A DNA stretch of 64,000 bases, from assembly GCA_027486345.1 (NCBI GenBank), contig JAIXPH010000048.1:124001-188000 (forward strand), in the 5' to 3' direction. Positions 8,635 to 16,788 of the stretch are shown here, one piece after another. Within the stretch, counting starts at the first letter, position 1, and each line of letters begins with the position of its first letter. The stretch is from Paracoccaceae bacterium (lineage in GTDB: Bacteria; Pseudomonadota; Alphaproteobacteria; Rhodobacterales; Rhodobacteraceae). A program made the position numbers and the translations under genes. The notes beneath the pieces were generated by a model. It saw only the letters and a list, made by a program, of their open reading frames with translations. It was not told the DNA's origin and made no database searches.

Positions 8635-10224
8635 TCACGCGTTCAGCCAGCACTTGACCAGTGCACGACCGTTCATCAGCTCACCATTCGGATCGGGTTC
8701 CCAGCCGCCCACTTCTTCGCGCTTGGCTTCGACGAAGTCGTTGAACATCGGGCAGATCAGACCGCCCTCATCGCGCAGGATGTTGGCCATCTTGGAGTAT
8801 TCCTCCTTGCGCTTGACCGGGTCCAGCTCTGCGCGGGCGGCAAGCAGAAGCTTGTCGAACTCCTCGTTCTTGAACTTGGTGTCGTTCCAGTCGGCGGTGG
8901 ACAGATAAGCGGTGGAATACATCTGATCCTGCACCGGACGCCCGCCCCAATAGCTGGCGCAGAAGGGCTCCACGTTCCAGACGTTGGACCAATAGCCATC
9001 ATCGGGCTCGACCTTCACTTCCAGCGGGATGCCCGCTGCAGCGGCCGATTGCTGGAAGAGTTGCGCCGCCTCGACCGCGCCGGGGAAGGCACCGGGGGCC
9101 GTGCGCAGCACGATCGGGCTGCCGTCATGGCCCGAGGCCTTGTAATGCTCCGCCGCCTTGGCCGCATCATATTCGCGCTGCGGGATCGAGTCGTCGAACA
9201 GCGGATAGGCCGCGTTGATCGGGAAGTCGTTGCCGACCGATCCCAGACCGCCAAGGATTTTTTCCACCATTTCCTGACGGTTGATCGCCAGTTTCAGCGC
9301 CATGCGCAGGTCCTTGTTGTCGAACGGCGCCTTGTCGCAATGCATGATGAACACATAGTGCCCACGACCCGCGACAGCTTCGATGCTGATGCCCGGAACG
9401 CCTTTGAGCAGGTCGATGATCTTCGGGTCCACCCGGTTGATCATATGCACCTGACCGGCTTGCAGCGCCGCCGTGCGGGCGGTGTTGTCGTTGATCACAA
9501 GGATTTCGACGGTGTCGGCATGGCCGATGGTGGTGTCGAAATAGTTCGCGTGCTTTTCGAACACATGGCGCACGCCCGGCTCGTTCGCCACAACCTTGTA
9601 GGGACCGGCCCCGATGCCCGCCGCCGGATTGTCCACGCCACCACCCGGCTGGATCACAAGGTGATAGTCCGCCATCAGGAACGGCAAGTCGGCATTGCCC
9701 GACGCCAGTTTCAGCGTGACCATGTCGCCGCTGGCCGACATCTCGGAAATGCCCTGTACGATGCCCAAGGCGCCAGACTGCGACTTCTCATCCGTATGGC
9801 GCTTCAGCGTGGCGATCACGTCATCGGCGGTGACGGTCTTGCCGTCGTGGAATTCCACGCCCGCGCGGATCTTGAACTTCCATTCGGTGGCATCGGCGTT
9901 CGAGGACACTTCCTCGGCGATGCGGTAGTCGATCTCGCCCTTGGCGTTCACATCGACCAGCATCTCGCCCCAGGTCATGTTGACCATGAACGGCACTTCC
10001 GACGCGGCCAGCGCCGGGTCGAGCGAGTTGGTCGATTCGCCGCCCGCCATCCCGGCCTTCAGCGTGCCGCCCTTGACCGGCCCTTCGGCGCGCGCGGCGC
10101 TGGCCAGCAACATGCTGGCAGTGGCGGCGGTGACCCCCATCGCAGCAGCGCGGCCCATGAATTCCCGGCGGCTGATCCGGCCCTTGGCGGCGGATGTCAG
10201 CAGGTGGTTGAACTCTGCATTCAT
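8635..10224 (-). CDS. ABC transporter substrate-binding protein, family 5, Tat-exported
   Basis: A 529-residue SBP_bac_5 (oligopeptide/nickel-type) periplasmic binding protein and first gene of the operon. A twin-arginine signal is clear: SRREFMG near residues 18-24, a long hydrophobic stretch and an ASAARA cleavage site. Family 5 proteins bind peptides, nickel, opines or glycosides, and nothing in the sequence fixes the ligand. The 163-base gap upstream (10225-10387) should contain the operon promoter, but no convincing -35/-10 pair was found. Confidence 0.92.
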   Translation of the reverse strand: MNAEFNHLLTSAAKGRISRREFMGRAAAMGVTAATASMLLASAARAEGPVKGGTLKAGMAGGESTNSLDPALAASEVPFMVNMTWGEMLVDVNAKGEIDYRIAEEVSSNADATEWKFKIRAGVEFHDGKTVTADDVIATLKRHTDEKSQSGALGIVQGISEMSASGDMVTLKLASGNADLPFLMADYHLVIQPGGGVDNPAAGIGAGPYKVVANEPGVRHVFEKHANYFDTTIGHADTVEILVINDNTARTAALQAGQVHMINRVDPKIIDLLKGVPGISIEAVAGRGHYVFIMHCDKAPFDNKDLRMALKLAINRQEMVEKILGGLGSVGNDFPINAAYPLFDDSIPQREYDAAKAAEHYKASGHDGSPIVLRTAPGAFPGAVEAAQLFQQSAAAAGIPLEVKVEPDDGYWSNVWNVEPFCASYWGGRPVQDQMYSTAYLSTADWNDTKFKNEEFDKLLLAARAELDPVKRKEEYSKMANILRDEGGLICPMFNDFVEAKREEVGGWEPDPNGELMNGRALVKCWLNA

Positions 10225-10387
10225 TCTGTCGTCTCCCTGTTTTGGCCCTTCTGTTCTGTGGCGAGGGCCGGTCGTTTCTTGTTTATGGGATCACTAGACC
10301 CCGAGTTTGTCGTTCCGGCAAAACATTTCTTGCGTTGGCGCGGTCAACATCACCGGTCTGGCATCAAGCCGTGGACAAGCGGCGGCC

Positions 10388-12418
10388 TCAGACAAAGTCG
10401 CGCGCGACCTCCTCATCCCAGCTCCGACTGAAAACCTGCGTCTCGCCCTCCCATGCGGTCAGGCGCGCGGTCATGCGCAGATGCGTGGCGCTGGCGGTCA
10501 TCTCGGCCTCGGCCCGCGTGCGGATGCGCCAATCACCCCGGCTGCGGAGCTGCTCCCAGACATGCACGGCGCGGGCGGAAAGCGGGTCATCCGGATGGAT
10601 TTCCCACCGCTCGGTCAGCGATTCATCCGCGATCAATCCGTGGTCCAAATTCTCCTGCGCGCCCTCATCCGATTCGACGATGAGGGCGACAATGCCGGTC
10701 AGCATGTCCTCTTCGATCCGCCGCACCGCCCGCGCAGGCCGGATCACCCGGTGCCGCCAAGGGGTGGCATGCTCGGCCGGTGGTGGCGTCCACGCCGCCC
10801 CCCCGGAGTGGACCGGCAGCGTCAGGCTCCCGCCCGTCAGCGTCAGCACACCCGCGGTGGGAGAGGGCCAGACAAACGGCCAATAGCTGTTGGAAATCGC
10901 CACACGCAGCCGATGGCCCGCAGCCAACCGATAGCCCGTCATGTCGATGGGCACCGTCACCTCAACCACCTGCCCCGGCACCATCGGCACGGGGGTCCGC
11001 ATCCCGTCACGATGACAAAGGTTCAACATGCCATGTGCGACCCGCACCGACCGGCCATCCGGCCCCACATCGCAAAGCCGCGCGACGACAAACCCCAGCG
11101 ACCGATCTGACGCCACCCGCAAGTGCAGCGACGCGCAGCCCAAAAGCTGCAAAGGCTCCGTCAGCGGCGCCATGTCGAAACACGCCGACAAAGCATCATC
11201 CGCTGCCTGATCCCCCGGCATCTCGGCATTCAGTCCCATCGGAAAGAACTCGCCCGTCCGCATCCCCAGATGCTGCGGCGTGGCGACCTTCACCGAAAAC
11301 CCTGCCCCTTCATCTTGGCTCAAATACCCCACGGGGGCGCGGGGGTGTGAAACCCCCGCTTCTGACGCCTGCAACCAAAGCACCCGCTCGGACACATTCC
11401 CCGAAGGCCACGCCGCCTCTGCCATCCACTCACCCTGCCGATAGGGACTCGAGGCATCGGGCGCCTCGGACTCCACCACATAGGCCCGCAGCGCCGGGTC
11501 ATCCTCCGCCCCGTTCGGCACACCCTTCAACCAGCGATCCCACCAGCGCACCGCCATTTGCAGGAACCCCACCTGCGGCCCCGGCACGGCGGTATGCGGG
11601 TATTGATGCACCCAAGGCCCCACCACACCCTTGCAGACCCCCGGCATGCCGCGCAGCAGCTTGTCCACGGTGTTCATGTAATTGTCGGCCCACCCGCCCC
11701 AGATCATCGCCGGGATGGTCATCCGCGAAAAATCCACATCGACCGAGCCGTGGTCCCAATAGCCATCCCGCGCCTGGTGCCGCGCCCAGATCGGCGCAAG
11801 CCACGGCTCGGCCTCCAACCGCGCCAGCCAATCCGCCCTCCAATCGGGCCTCAGCACAGGATCAGCGGGACGGCTGGAATAGGACAGCATCACCGCGCCC
11901 CAGCCAAAATTCTCGCCCAACAGGCAGCCACCCTTGAAATGGATGTCATCCATGAACCGGTCCGTGGTCGAACAGACCGAGATCACCGCCTTCAGCGCCG
12001 GCGGCTGGTTATAGGCCGCCTGCAGGCAGTTGAACCCACCCCAGCTTTTGCCCATCATCCCGACAGCGCCCGAGCACCACGGCTGGCGCGACATCCAGTC
12101 GATCACGGCGACCGCGTCGTCCATTTCCTGCTGGCTGTATTCGTCCAGCATCAGCCCCTCGGATTCGCCATTGCCGCGCATGTCAACGCGCACGCAAGCA
12201 TAGCCGTGACCCGCCACACAGGGGTGCATCATCTCATCGCGCGGCAAGGTGCCATCCCGCTTGCGATAGGGGATGTATTCCAGCACGGCAGGCACCGGAT
12301 GCACGCCAGCATCCTCGGGCATCCAGACACGCGCTGACAGACGGCAGCCATCGGGCATCACGATTCCCATATCCTCCGTCTCGACGACACGATGCGGGAA
12401 ATCGGTGCGAATGGTCAT
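10388..12418 (-). CDS. CocE/NonD family hydrolase (X-Pro dipeptidyl-peptidase-like) with an in-frame repeat insertion
   Basis: A 676-residue alpha/beta hydrolase of the cocaine esterase/glutaryl-7-ACA acylase group. The N-terminal catalytic domain has the nucleophile elbow GKSWGG (Ser125); the C-terminal half carries the jelly-roll domain, with GHRLRVAISNSYWPFVWPSP being characteristic. No signal peptide is seen. Residues about 350-366 are encoded by a GC-rich palindromic element almost identical to an intergenic copy at 19041-19090, lying near the junction between catalytic and jelly-roll domains. It may be co-transcribed with the ABC operon that reads on from it, or separate. Confidence 0.88.
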   Translation of the reverse strand: MTIRTDFPHRVVETEDMGIVMPDGCRLSARVWMPEDAGVHPVPAVLEYIPYRKRDGTLPRDEMMHPCVAGHGYACVRVDMRGNGESEGLMLDEYSQQEMDDAVAVIDWMSRQPWCSGAVGMMGKSWGGFNCLQAAYNQPPALKAVISVCSTTDRFMDDIHFKGGCLLGENFGWGAVMLSYSSRPADPVLRPDWRADWLARLEAEPWLAPIWARHQARDGYWDHGSVDVDFSRMTIPAMIWGGWADNYMNTVDKLLRGMPGVCKGVVGPWVHQYPHTAVPGPQVGFLQMAVRWWDRWLKGVPNGAEDDPALRAYVVESEAPDASSPYRQGEWMAEAAWPSGNVSERVLWLQASEAGVSHPRAPVGYLSQDEGAGFSVKVATPQHLGMRTGEFFPMGLNAEMPGDQAADDALSACFDMAPLTEPLQLLGCASLHLRVASDRSLGFVVARLCDVGPDGRSVRVAHGMLNLCHRDGMRTPVPMVPGQVVEVTVPIDMTGYRLAAGHRLRVAISNSYWPFVWPSPTAGVLTLTGGSLTLPVHSGGAAWTPPPAEHATPWRHRVIRPARAVRRIEEDMLTGIVALIVESDEGAQENLDHGLIADESLTERWEIHPDDPLSARAVHVWEQLRSRGDWRIRTRAEAEMTASATHLRMTARLTAWEGETQVFSRSWDEEVARDFV
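11321..11370. repeat. Palindromic repeat, copy inside a coding sequence
   Basis: A 50-base element with the order CAAATACCCC, ACGGGGGCGC, GGGGGTGTGA, AACCCCCGCT, TCTGACG. The core GCGGGGGT-GTGA-AACCCCCGC forms a hairpin. It aligns without gaps to 19041-19090, with about four or five mismatches. It stays in frame within the CocE-type gene and encodes roughly EAGVSHPRAPVGYLS. Confidence 0.8.
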
Positions 12419-12626
12419 GGCGACCCTCCTGTTGGCTTATGTCATGAAAGGCGACCGGCGGGGCGTTGCCGCGCCCGTTCGCGCCGGTCCAAGGGCGGAA
12501 CGCGACACCCCACGCTTGAAAAGCGGCGGCACTCCTGTCGGACATGACAGAGAACAGGACGCAACCGCCCTATCCCCCTGCGCCGCCCTGACCTAACGTC
12601 GCGGCAGAATCAGCAAAGGGCCCGCC

Positions 12627-14135
12627 ATGACCACTTCCCCCAACATCCTGATCCTGATGGTGGATCAGTTGACCGGAACCCTGTTCCCCGATGGCCCAGC
12701 CCCGTTCCTGCACGCACCGAACCTGAAACGGCTTGCCGAACGCTCGGTGCGTTTCGCCAACAGCTACACGCCCTCGCCCCTTTGTGCGCCCGCCCGCGCG
12801 GCCTTCATGTCGGGGGCCCTGCCCAAACGCACCCGCGTCTATGACAATGCCGCCGAGTTCGCCTCTGATATCCCGACCTATGCCCACCACCTGCGCCGCG
12901 CGGGCTATCAGACCGCGCTGTCGGGCAAGATGCACTTCGTCGGTCCTGACCAGTTGCACGGGTTTGAGGAACGCCTGACCACAGACATCTATCCCGCCGA
13001 TTTCGGCTGGACCCCGGATTACCGCAAGCCCGGTGAGCGGATCGATTGGTGGTATCACAACCTCGGCTCCGTCACCGGAGCGGGGGTGGCAGAGATCACC
13101 AACCAGTTGGAATATGACGACGACGTGGCGCATCAGGCGGTGCAGAAGCTCTATGACCTCTCACGCGGCGGCGATGCGCGCCCCTGGTGCCTGACGGTCA
13201 GTTTCACCCACCCGCATGATCCCTTCGTCGCGCGGCGCAAGTTCTGGGACCTGTACGAAAACGCCCCCGAACTGACCCCGCCGCAGCCCATCGCCTATGC
13301 CGATCAGGACCCACATTCCAAGCGCCTGATCGACGCCTGCGACAGCCACCGCTTTGACATCACGCCCGACCACATCCGCCGCGCCCGCCAAGGCTATTTC
13401 GCCAATATCTCCTACGTCGACAGCAAGATCGGCGAAATCCTCGACACGCTTGAGGCGACGCGCCAAGAGGCGATCATCCTGTTCCTCTCGGACCATGGCG
13501 AGATGCTGGGCGAACGCGGCCTGTGGTTCAAGATGAACTTCTTCGAAGGCGCGGCCCGCGTGCCCCTGATGATCGCCGCCCCCGGCCTGACGCCGCAACG
13601 CATCGACACGCCCGTCTCCACCATCGACGTGACGCCCACGCTAGCTGCCCTTGCAGGCATCGACATGGCCGAGGTGATGCCCTGGACCGATGGCGAAAAC
13701 CTCGTCCCCCTCGCCACCGGCACCCCGCGCCTGACCCCGGTTGCGATGGAATATGCCGCCGAAGGCTCAATCACCCCGCTGGTCTGCCTGCGCGATGGCC
13801 CGTGGAAATACATCCGCTGCATGGCCGACCCCGACATGCTCTTCAACCTCGACACCGACCCGGCAGAGCGCGTGAACCTCGCCACCGACCCTGCCCATAT
13901 CGACGCGCTGCATATGCTGCGCCGCATGGCGGATGAACGGTGGAACCTGCCCGCCTATGACGCCGCCGTCCGAGAATCCCAAGCCCGCCGCTGGGTGGTC
14001 TATGAGGCGCTGCGCAACGGCGCCTACTACCCATGGGACCACCAACCCCTGCGCGCCGCGTCAGAACGGTACATGCGCAACCACATGGACCTCAACATCC
14101 TCGAGGAAAGCAAACGCTTCCCAAGGGGCGAATAA
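12627..14135 (+). CDS. betC: Choline-sulfatase
   Basis: A 502-residue type I sulfatase. The formylglycine signature CxPxR is present as CAPAR (Cys53-Arg57) and an N-terminal metal Asp13 sits in MVDQL. The C-terminal features WYHNLGSVTGAGV, FSDHGEMLGERGLW-like DHGEMLGE, and the ending around AYYPWDHQP fit choline sulfatase BetC, which splits choline-O-sulfate into choline and sulfate in the cytoplasm. The usual betI/betB neighbours are absent; a convergent GMC dehydrogenase follows. Maturation of the Cys needs a sulfatase-modifying enzyme not found in this window. Confidence 0.88.
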   Translation: MTTSPNILILMVDQLTGTLFPDGPAPFLHAPNLKRLAERSVRFANSYTPSPLCAPARAAFMSGALPKRTRVYDNAAEFASDIPTYAHHLRRAGYQTALSGKMHFVGPDQLHGFEERLTTDIYPADFGWTPDYRKPGERIDWWYHNLGSVTGAGVAEITNQLEYDDDVAHQAVQKLYDLSRGGDARPWCLTVSFTHPHDPFVARRKFWDLYENAPELTPPQPIAYADQDPHSKRLIDACDSHRFDITPDHIRRARQGYFANISYVDSKIGEILDTLEATRQEAIILFLSDHGEMLGERGLWFKMNFFEGAARVPLMIAAPGLTPQRIDTPVSTIDVTPTLAALAGIDMAEVMPWTDGENLVPLATGTPRLTPVAMEYAAEGSITPLVCLRDGPWKYIRCMADPDMLFNLDTDPAERVNLATDPAHIDALHMLRRMADERWNLPAYDAAVRESQARRWVVYEALRNGAYYPWDHQPLRAASERYMRNHMDLNILEESKRFPRGE

Positions 14136-14152
14136 CGCCCCCACCTTCCCCG

Positions 14153-14270
14153 TTGCTCAAACATCCTGCGGGGGGTTTGGGGGGCGCAAAGCCCCCCAAG
14201 GCATCCACCCACGCCACAGCGCAATCCCATCCCGCGCCAGCCCGCCTGAGCGGGGGCTCGATGCCCCCCG
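14153..14270. repeat. Palindromic repeats between convergent betC and GMC dehydrogenase genes
   Basis: TTGGGGGGC-GCAAA-GCCCCCCAA at 14177-14199 is a perfect 9-bp hairpin preceded by CATCCTGCGGGGGG, resembling the repeat at 11321 and 18861. A second GC hairpin, CGGGGGC-TCGAT-GCCCCCCG, lies at about 14251-14270. They lie between two convergent genes and may act as a bidirectional transcription end. Confidence 0.55.
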
Positions 14271-14283
14271 AAGGCGGTCCCCC

Positions 14284-15900
14284 TTACCGGGCATCCCCCA
14301 GCACGATCTCCGCGCCCTTCCAGCCCATCAGGATCGACGGCGCATTGGTGTTCCCGGCGATCAGGTTCGGGAAACTTGACGCATCAATCACCCGCAGCCC
14401 CTCGACCCCGCGCACGCGCAGCCGGTTGTCCAGCACGCTGGTGGCCGGGTCCGCGCCCATCCGGCAGGTGCAGGAGGGGTGATAGACCGTGCCCGAGCGT
14501 TCACGGAAATCTTGGATCAGCGCCTCGTCGCTCTGCACCGCTGGCCCCGGGCGCAGTTCTTCCTTGATCAGCCGCGCCAGCGCCGGTTGCGCCGCCAGAT
14601 GGCGCAGGAACTTCACCGCCGCCAGCATCTCGGTCACGTCATTCTCGGTCGAGAAGGCATTGGCCACGATGGTCGGGTGGCGCAGCGGATCGGCGTTGTT
14701 GATGCGGATATGCCCCCGGCTGGTCGGTCGGCAATTCGACAGGCCTAAAGAGAGACCAGACCACGGATCGGGGTTCAGGATGGGCCGCTCGCCATCGCGC
14801 GGGATCAGGGTGGAAAACGCCTGCATGTAAAGCTGCATGTTCGGGCGCGGCTGGCCCGGATCGGTGCGGAAGAACCCGCCGCCATGGTTGATCGACTTGG
14901 CCAGCGGCCCCGCCCCCGCCAGCACATATTTCATACCCGCGATCAGCTTGCCCCACCACGGGCGCAGCTCATCATTATACGTCGGCACCTTCATCGCCCA
15001 AGTGTAGTTGATGCCCTGATGGTCGTTCAGATGGTCGCCAACGTTCGGGTTATCCACCAGAACCGGCAGGCCCAAGCCCTGCAACAGCGCCCCCGGCCCG
15101 ATCCCCGACAGTTGCAGCAGTTGCGGCGAGTTGATGGCCCCGCCCGACAAGATCACCTCGGCCTTCGCCCGCAGGACATGGCGCTGCCCGTCCTTCAGAT
15201 ACTCCACCCCCACGGCACGACCACCCTCGATCACCACCCGCGTCACATGCGCGCCCGTCACCACCCGGCAGTTGGGCCGCTTCATCGCTGGCCGCAGGAA
15301 TGCCCGCGCAGTGGAATTGCGCCGCGCGGATTTGATCGTCATCTGGTAGATGCCCGCGCCTTCCTGCTCGGCCCCGTTGAAATCGGCATTCTCCGGCAAT
15401 CCCGCACTTTCACAAGCCGCGACATAATCCTTGACCAAGGGATGCAACCCCCGCCGATTGGCCGAGATGAACAAGGGCCCGCCCTTGCCACGCCACGCAT
15501 CGCCGCCCGCCTCGTTATCCTCGATGGCGCGATAGGCGGACAGGACATCCTCCCACCCCCAACCGGGTGCCGCCTGACCCCATTCGTCATAATCGGCGCG
15601 GTGGCCCCGAATCCAGACCATGGCGTTGATGCTGGACGACCCGCCCAGCAGCTTGCCCCGCGGCCAGTGGTCCCGCTGCCCCGCCAAACCGGGATCAGGT
15701 TCGGTCTTGTACATCCAGTTGACGGCCGGATCGTAGAACAGCTTGCCATAGCCCAGAGGCAGCGCGACGTAGAACCGGCGATCACTCCCCCCCGCCTCCA
15801 GCACCGTGACGCGATGCTTGCCGCTGGCCGTCAGCCGTTCGGCCAGCACAGAGCCCGCGCTGCCCGCACCCACGATGATGTAATCGGTCTCGTCGCTCAT
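14284..15900 (-). CDS. betA: GMC oxidoreductase, choline dehydrogenase-like
   Basis: A 538-residue FAD-dependent GMC enzyme. The N-terminal dinucleotide fold reads YIIVGAGSAGSVLAERL, followed by the GMC signature around LLGGSSSINAMVWIRGH. The C-terminal active-site pair is visible as His in VYHPSCTCRMG and Asn in NTNAPSILMG. The nearby choline sulfatase supports choline to betaine aldehyde oxidation, but GMC enzymes with other alcohol substrates look alike. The ATG at 15900 is chosen over an upstream in-frame start because GCAGGA lies just before it and the fold begins immediately. Confidence 0.78.
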   Translation of the reverse strand: MSDETDYIIVGAGSAGSVLAERLTASGKHRVTVLEAGGSDRRFYVALPLGYGKLFYDPAVNWMYKTEPDPGLAGQRDHWPRGKLLGGSSSINAMVWIRGHRADYDEWGQAAPGWGWEDVLSAYRAIEDNEAGGDAWRGKGGPLFISANRRGLHPLVKDYVAACESAGLPENADFNGAEQEGAGIYQMTIKSARRNSTARAFLRPAMKRPNCRVVTGAHVTRVVIEGGRAVGVEYLKDGQRHVLRAKAEVILSGGAINSPQLLQLSGIGPGALLQGLGLPVLVDNPNVGDHLNDHQGINYTWAMKVPTYNDELRPWWGKLIAGMKYVLAGAGPLAKSINHGGGFFRTDPGQPRPNMQLYMQAFSTLIPRDGERPILNPDPWSGLSLGLSNCRPTSRGHIRINNADPLRHPTIVANAFSTENDVTEMLAAVKFLRHLAAQPALARLIKEELRPGPAVQSDEALIQDFRERSGTVYHPSCTCRMGADPATSVLDNRLRVRGVEGLRVIDASSFPNLIAGNTNAPSILMGWKGAEIVLGDAR

Positions 15901-15984
15901 GGTCCTGCCCCTTTTGAGGCCGCAGCCTAGCGGGACAGGCCGAAACGGCCTGACCATCCGCGACAGAAACCCGTCGCTTTCCTG

Positions 15985-16788
15985 TTACTTGCCCTTCCAG
16001 ACCGGATCGCGCTTTTCGGCAAAGGCCCGCGCGCCCTCCAACTGGTCCTCGCTGGAATAGAGGCGATCCACCGTCGGCATCTGCCGCTTGGTGATCCGGT
16101 TGAGCGCGTCCTGAAAGCGCAGCGCCTCGGCCTCGCGCACCACTTCCTTGATTGCGGCGTAGACGAGCGGTGGCCCGCTTTCCAGCAGCCGCGCAAGCTC
16201 CCACGCCTTGGGCAGCAGCTCCGCCTGCGAGGTGATCTCTTTCAACAGCCCCCAGCGCAGCGCCTCTTCGGCATCGAACCAGCGGCCGGTCAGTAGCAGG
16301 TCCATCGCCACGTGATAGGGAATGCGCTTGGGCAGCTTGATGCTGGCCGCATCGGCCACGGTGCCCGACCGGATTTCCGGCAGGGCAAAGGTGGCCGTAT
16401 CGGTGGCAAGGATCAGGTCACACGACAGCGCCAGTTCCAGCCCGCCACCGCAGCAGATGCCATTCACCGCCGCGATGACCGGCTTGTTCAGGTTCGGCAG
16501 CTCCTGCAAGCCGCCGAAGCCACCCACGCCATAATCGCCGTCAACCGCATCGCCCCCCGCCGCCGCCTTCAGGTCCCAACCGGGGCAGAAGAACTTTTCC
16601 CCCTCCGCCCGCAGGATGGCGACGCGCAGGGAGTCATCGTCACGGAAATCGCGAAAGACGAGGCCCATGATCCGGCTTGTCGCCAGATCGATGGCATTGG
16701 CCTTGGGCCGGTCCAGTGTCACCTCAAGGATGGCACCTTCGCGCCGGGTCTTGATCGGGCCTTCGGTCCGCATCTGCATCACCGCCAT
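15985..16788 (-). CDS. caiD: Enoyl-CoA hydratase/isomerase family, probable carnitinyl-CoA dehydratase
   Basis: A 267-residue crotonase-fold protein. The oxyanion-hole segments are visible (FCPGWDLKAAA and GICCGGGLELALSCDL), and ALPEIRSG follows where the catalytic Glu region lies. The C-terminal ESGPPLVYAAIKEVVRE and RDPVWKGK resemble CaiD, which interconverts crotonobetainyl-CoA and carnitinyl-CoA. The start ATG overlaps the CoA-ligase stop as TGATG; a GTG three bases upstream is an alternative. Neighbouring CoA ligase, acyl-CoA dehydrogenase and carnitine dehydrogenase genes support a role in gamma-butyrobetaine oxidation. Confidence 0.78.
   Translation of the reverse strand: MAVMQMRTEGPIKTRREGAILEVTLDRPKANAIDLATSRIMGLVFRDFRDDDSLRVAILRAEGEKFFCPGWDLKAAAGGDAVDGDYGVGGFGGLQELPNLNKPVIAAVNGICCGGGLELALSCDLILATDTATFALPEIRSGTVADAASIKLPKRIPYHVAMDLLLTGRWFDAEEALRWGLLKEITSQAELLPKAWELARLLESGPPLVYAAIKEVVREAEALRFQDALNRITKRQMPTVDRLYSSEDQLEGARAFAEKRDPVWKGK

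Noticed and set aside
8323-10431. A 702-codon open frame antisense to the ABC binding-protein and permease genes
   Set aside because: It is a high-GC shadow of the well-supported reverse-strand genes; the translation has no recognisable domain and is rich in His, Arg and Gln.
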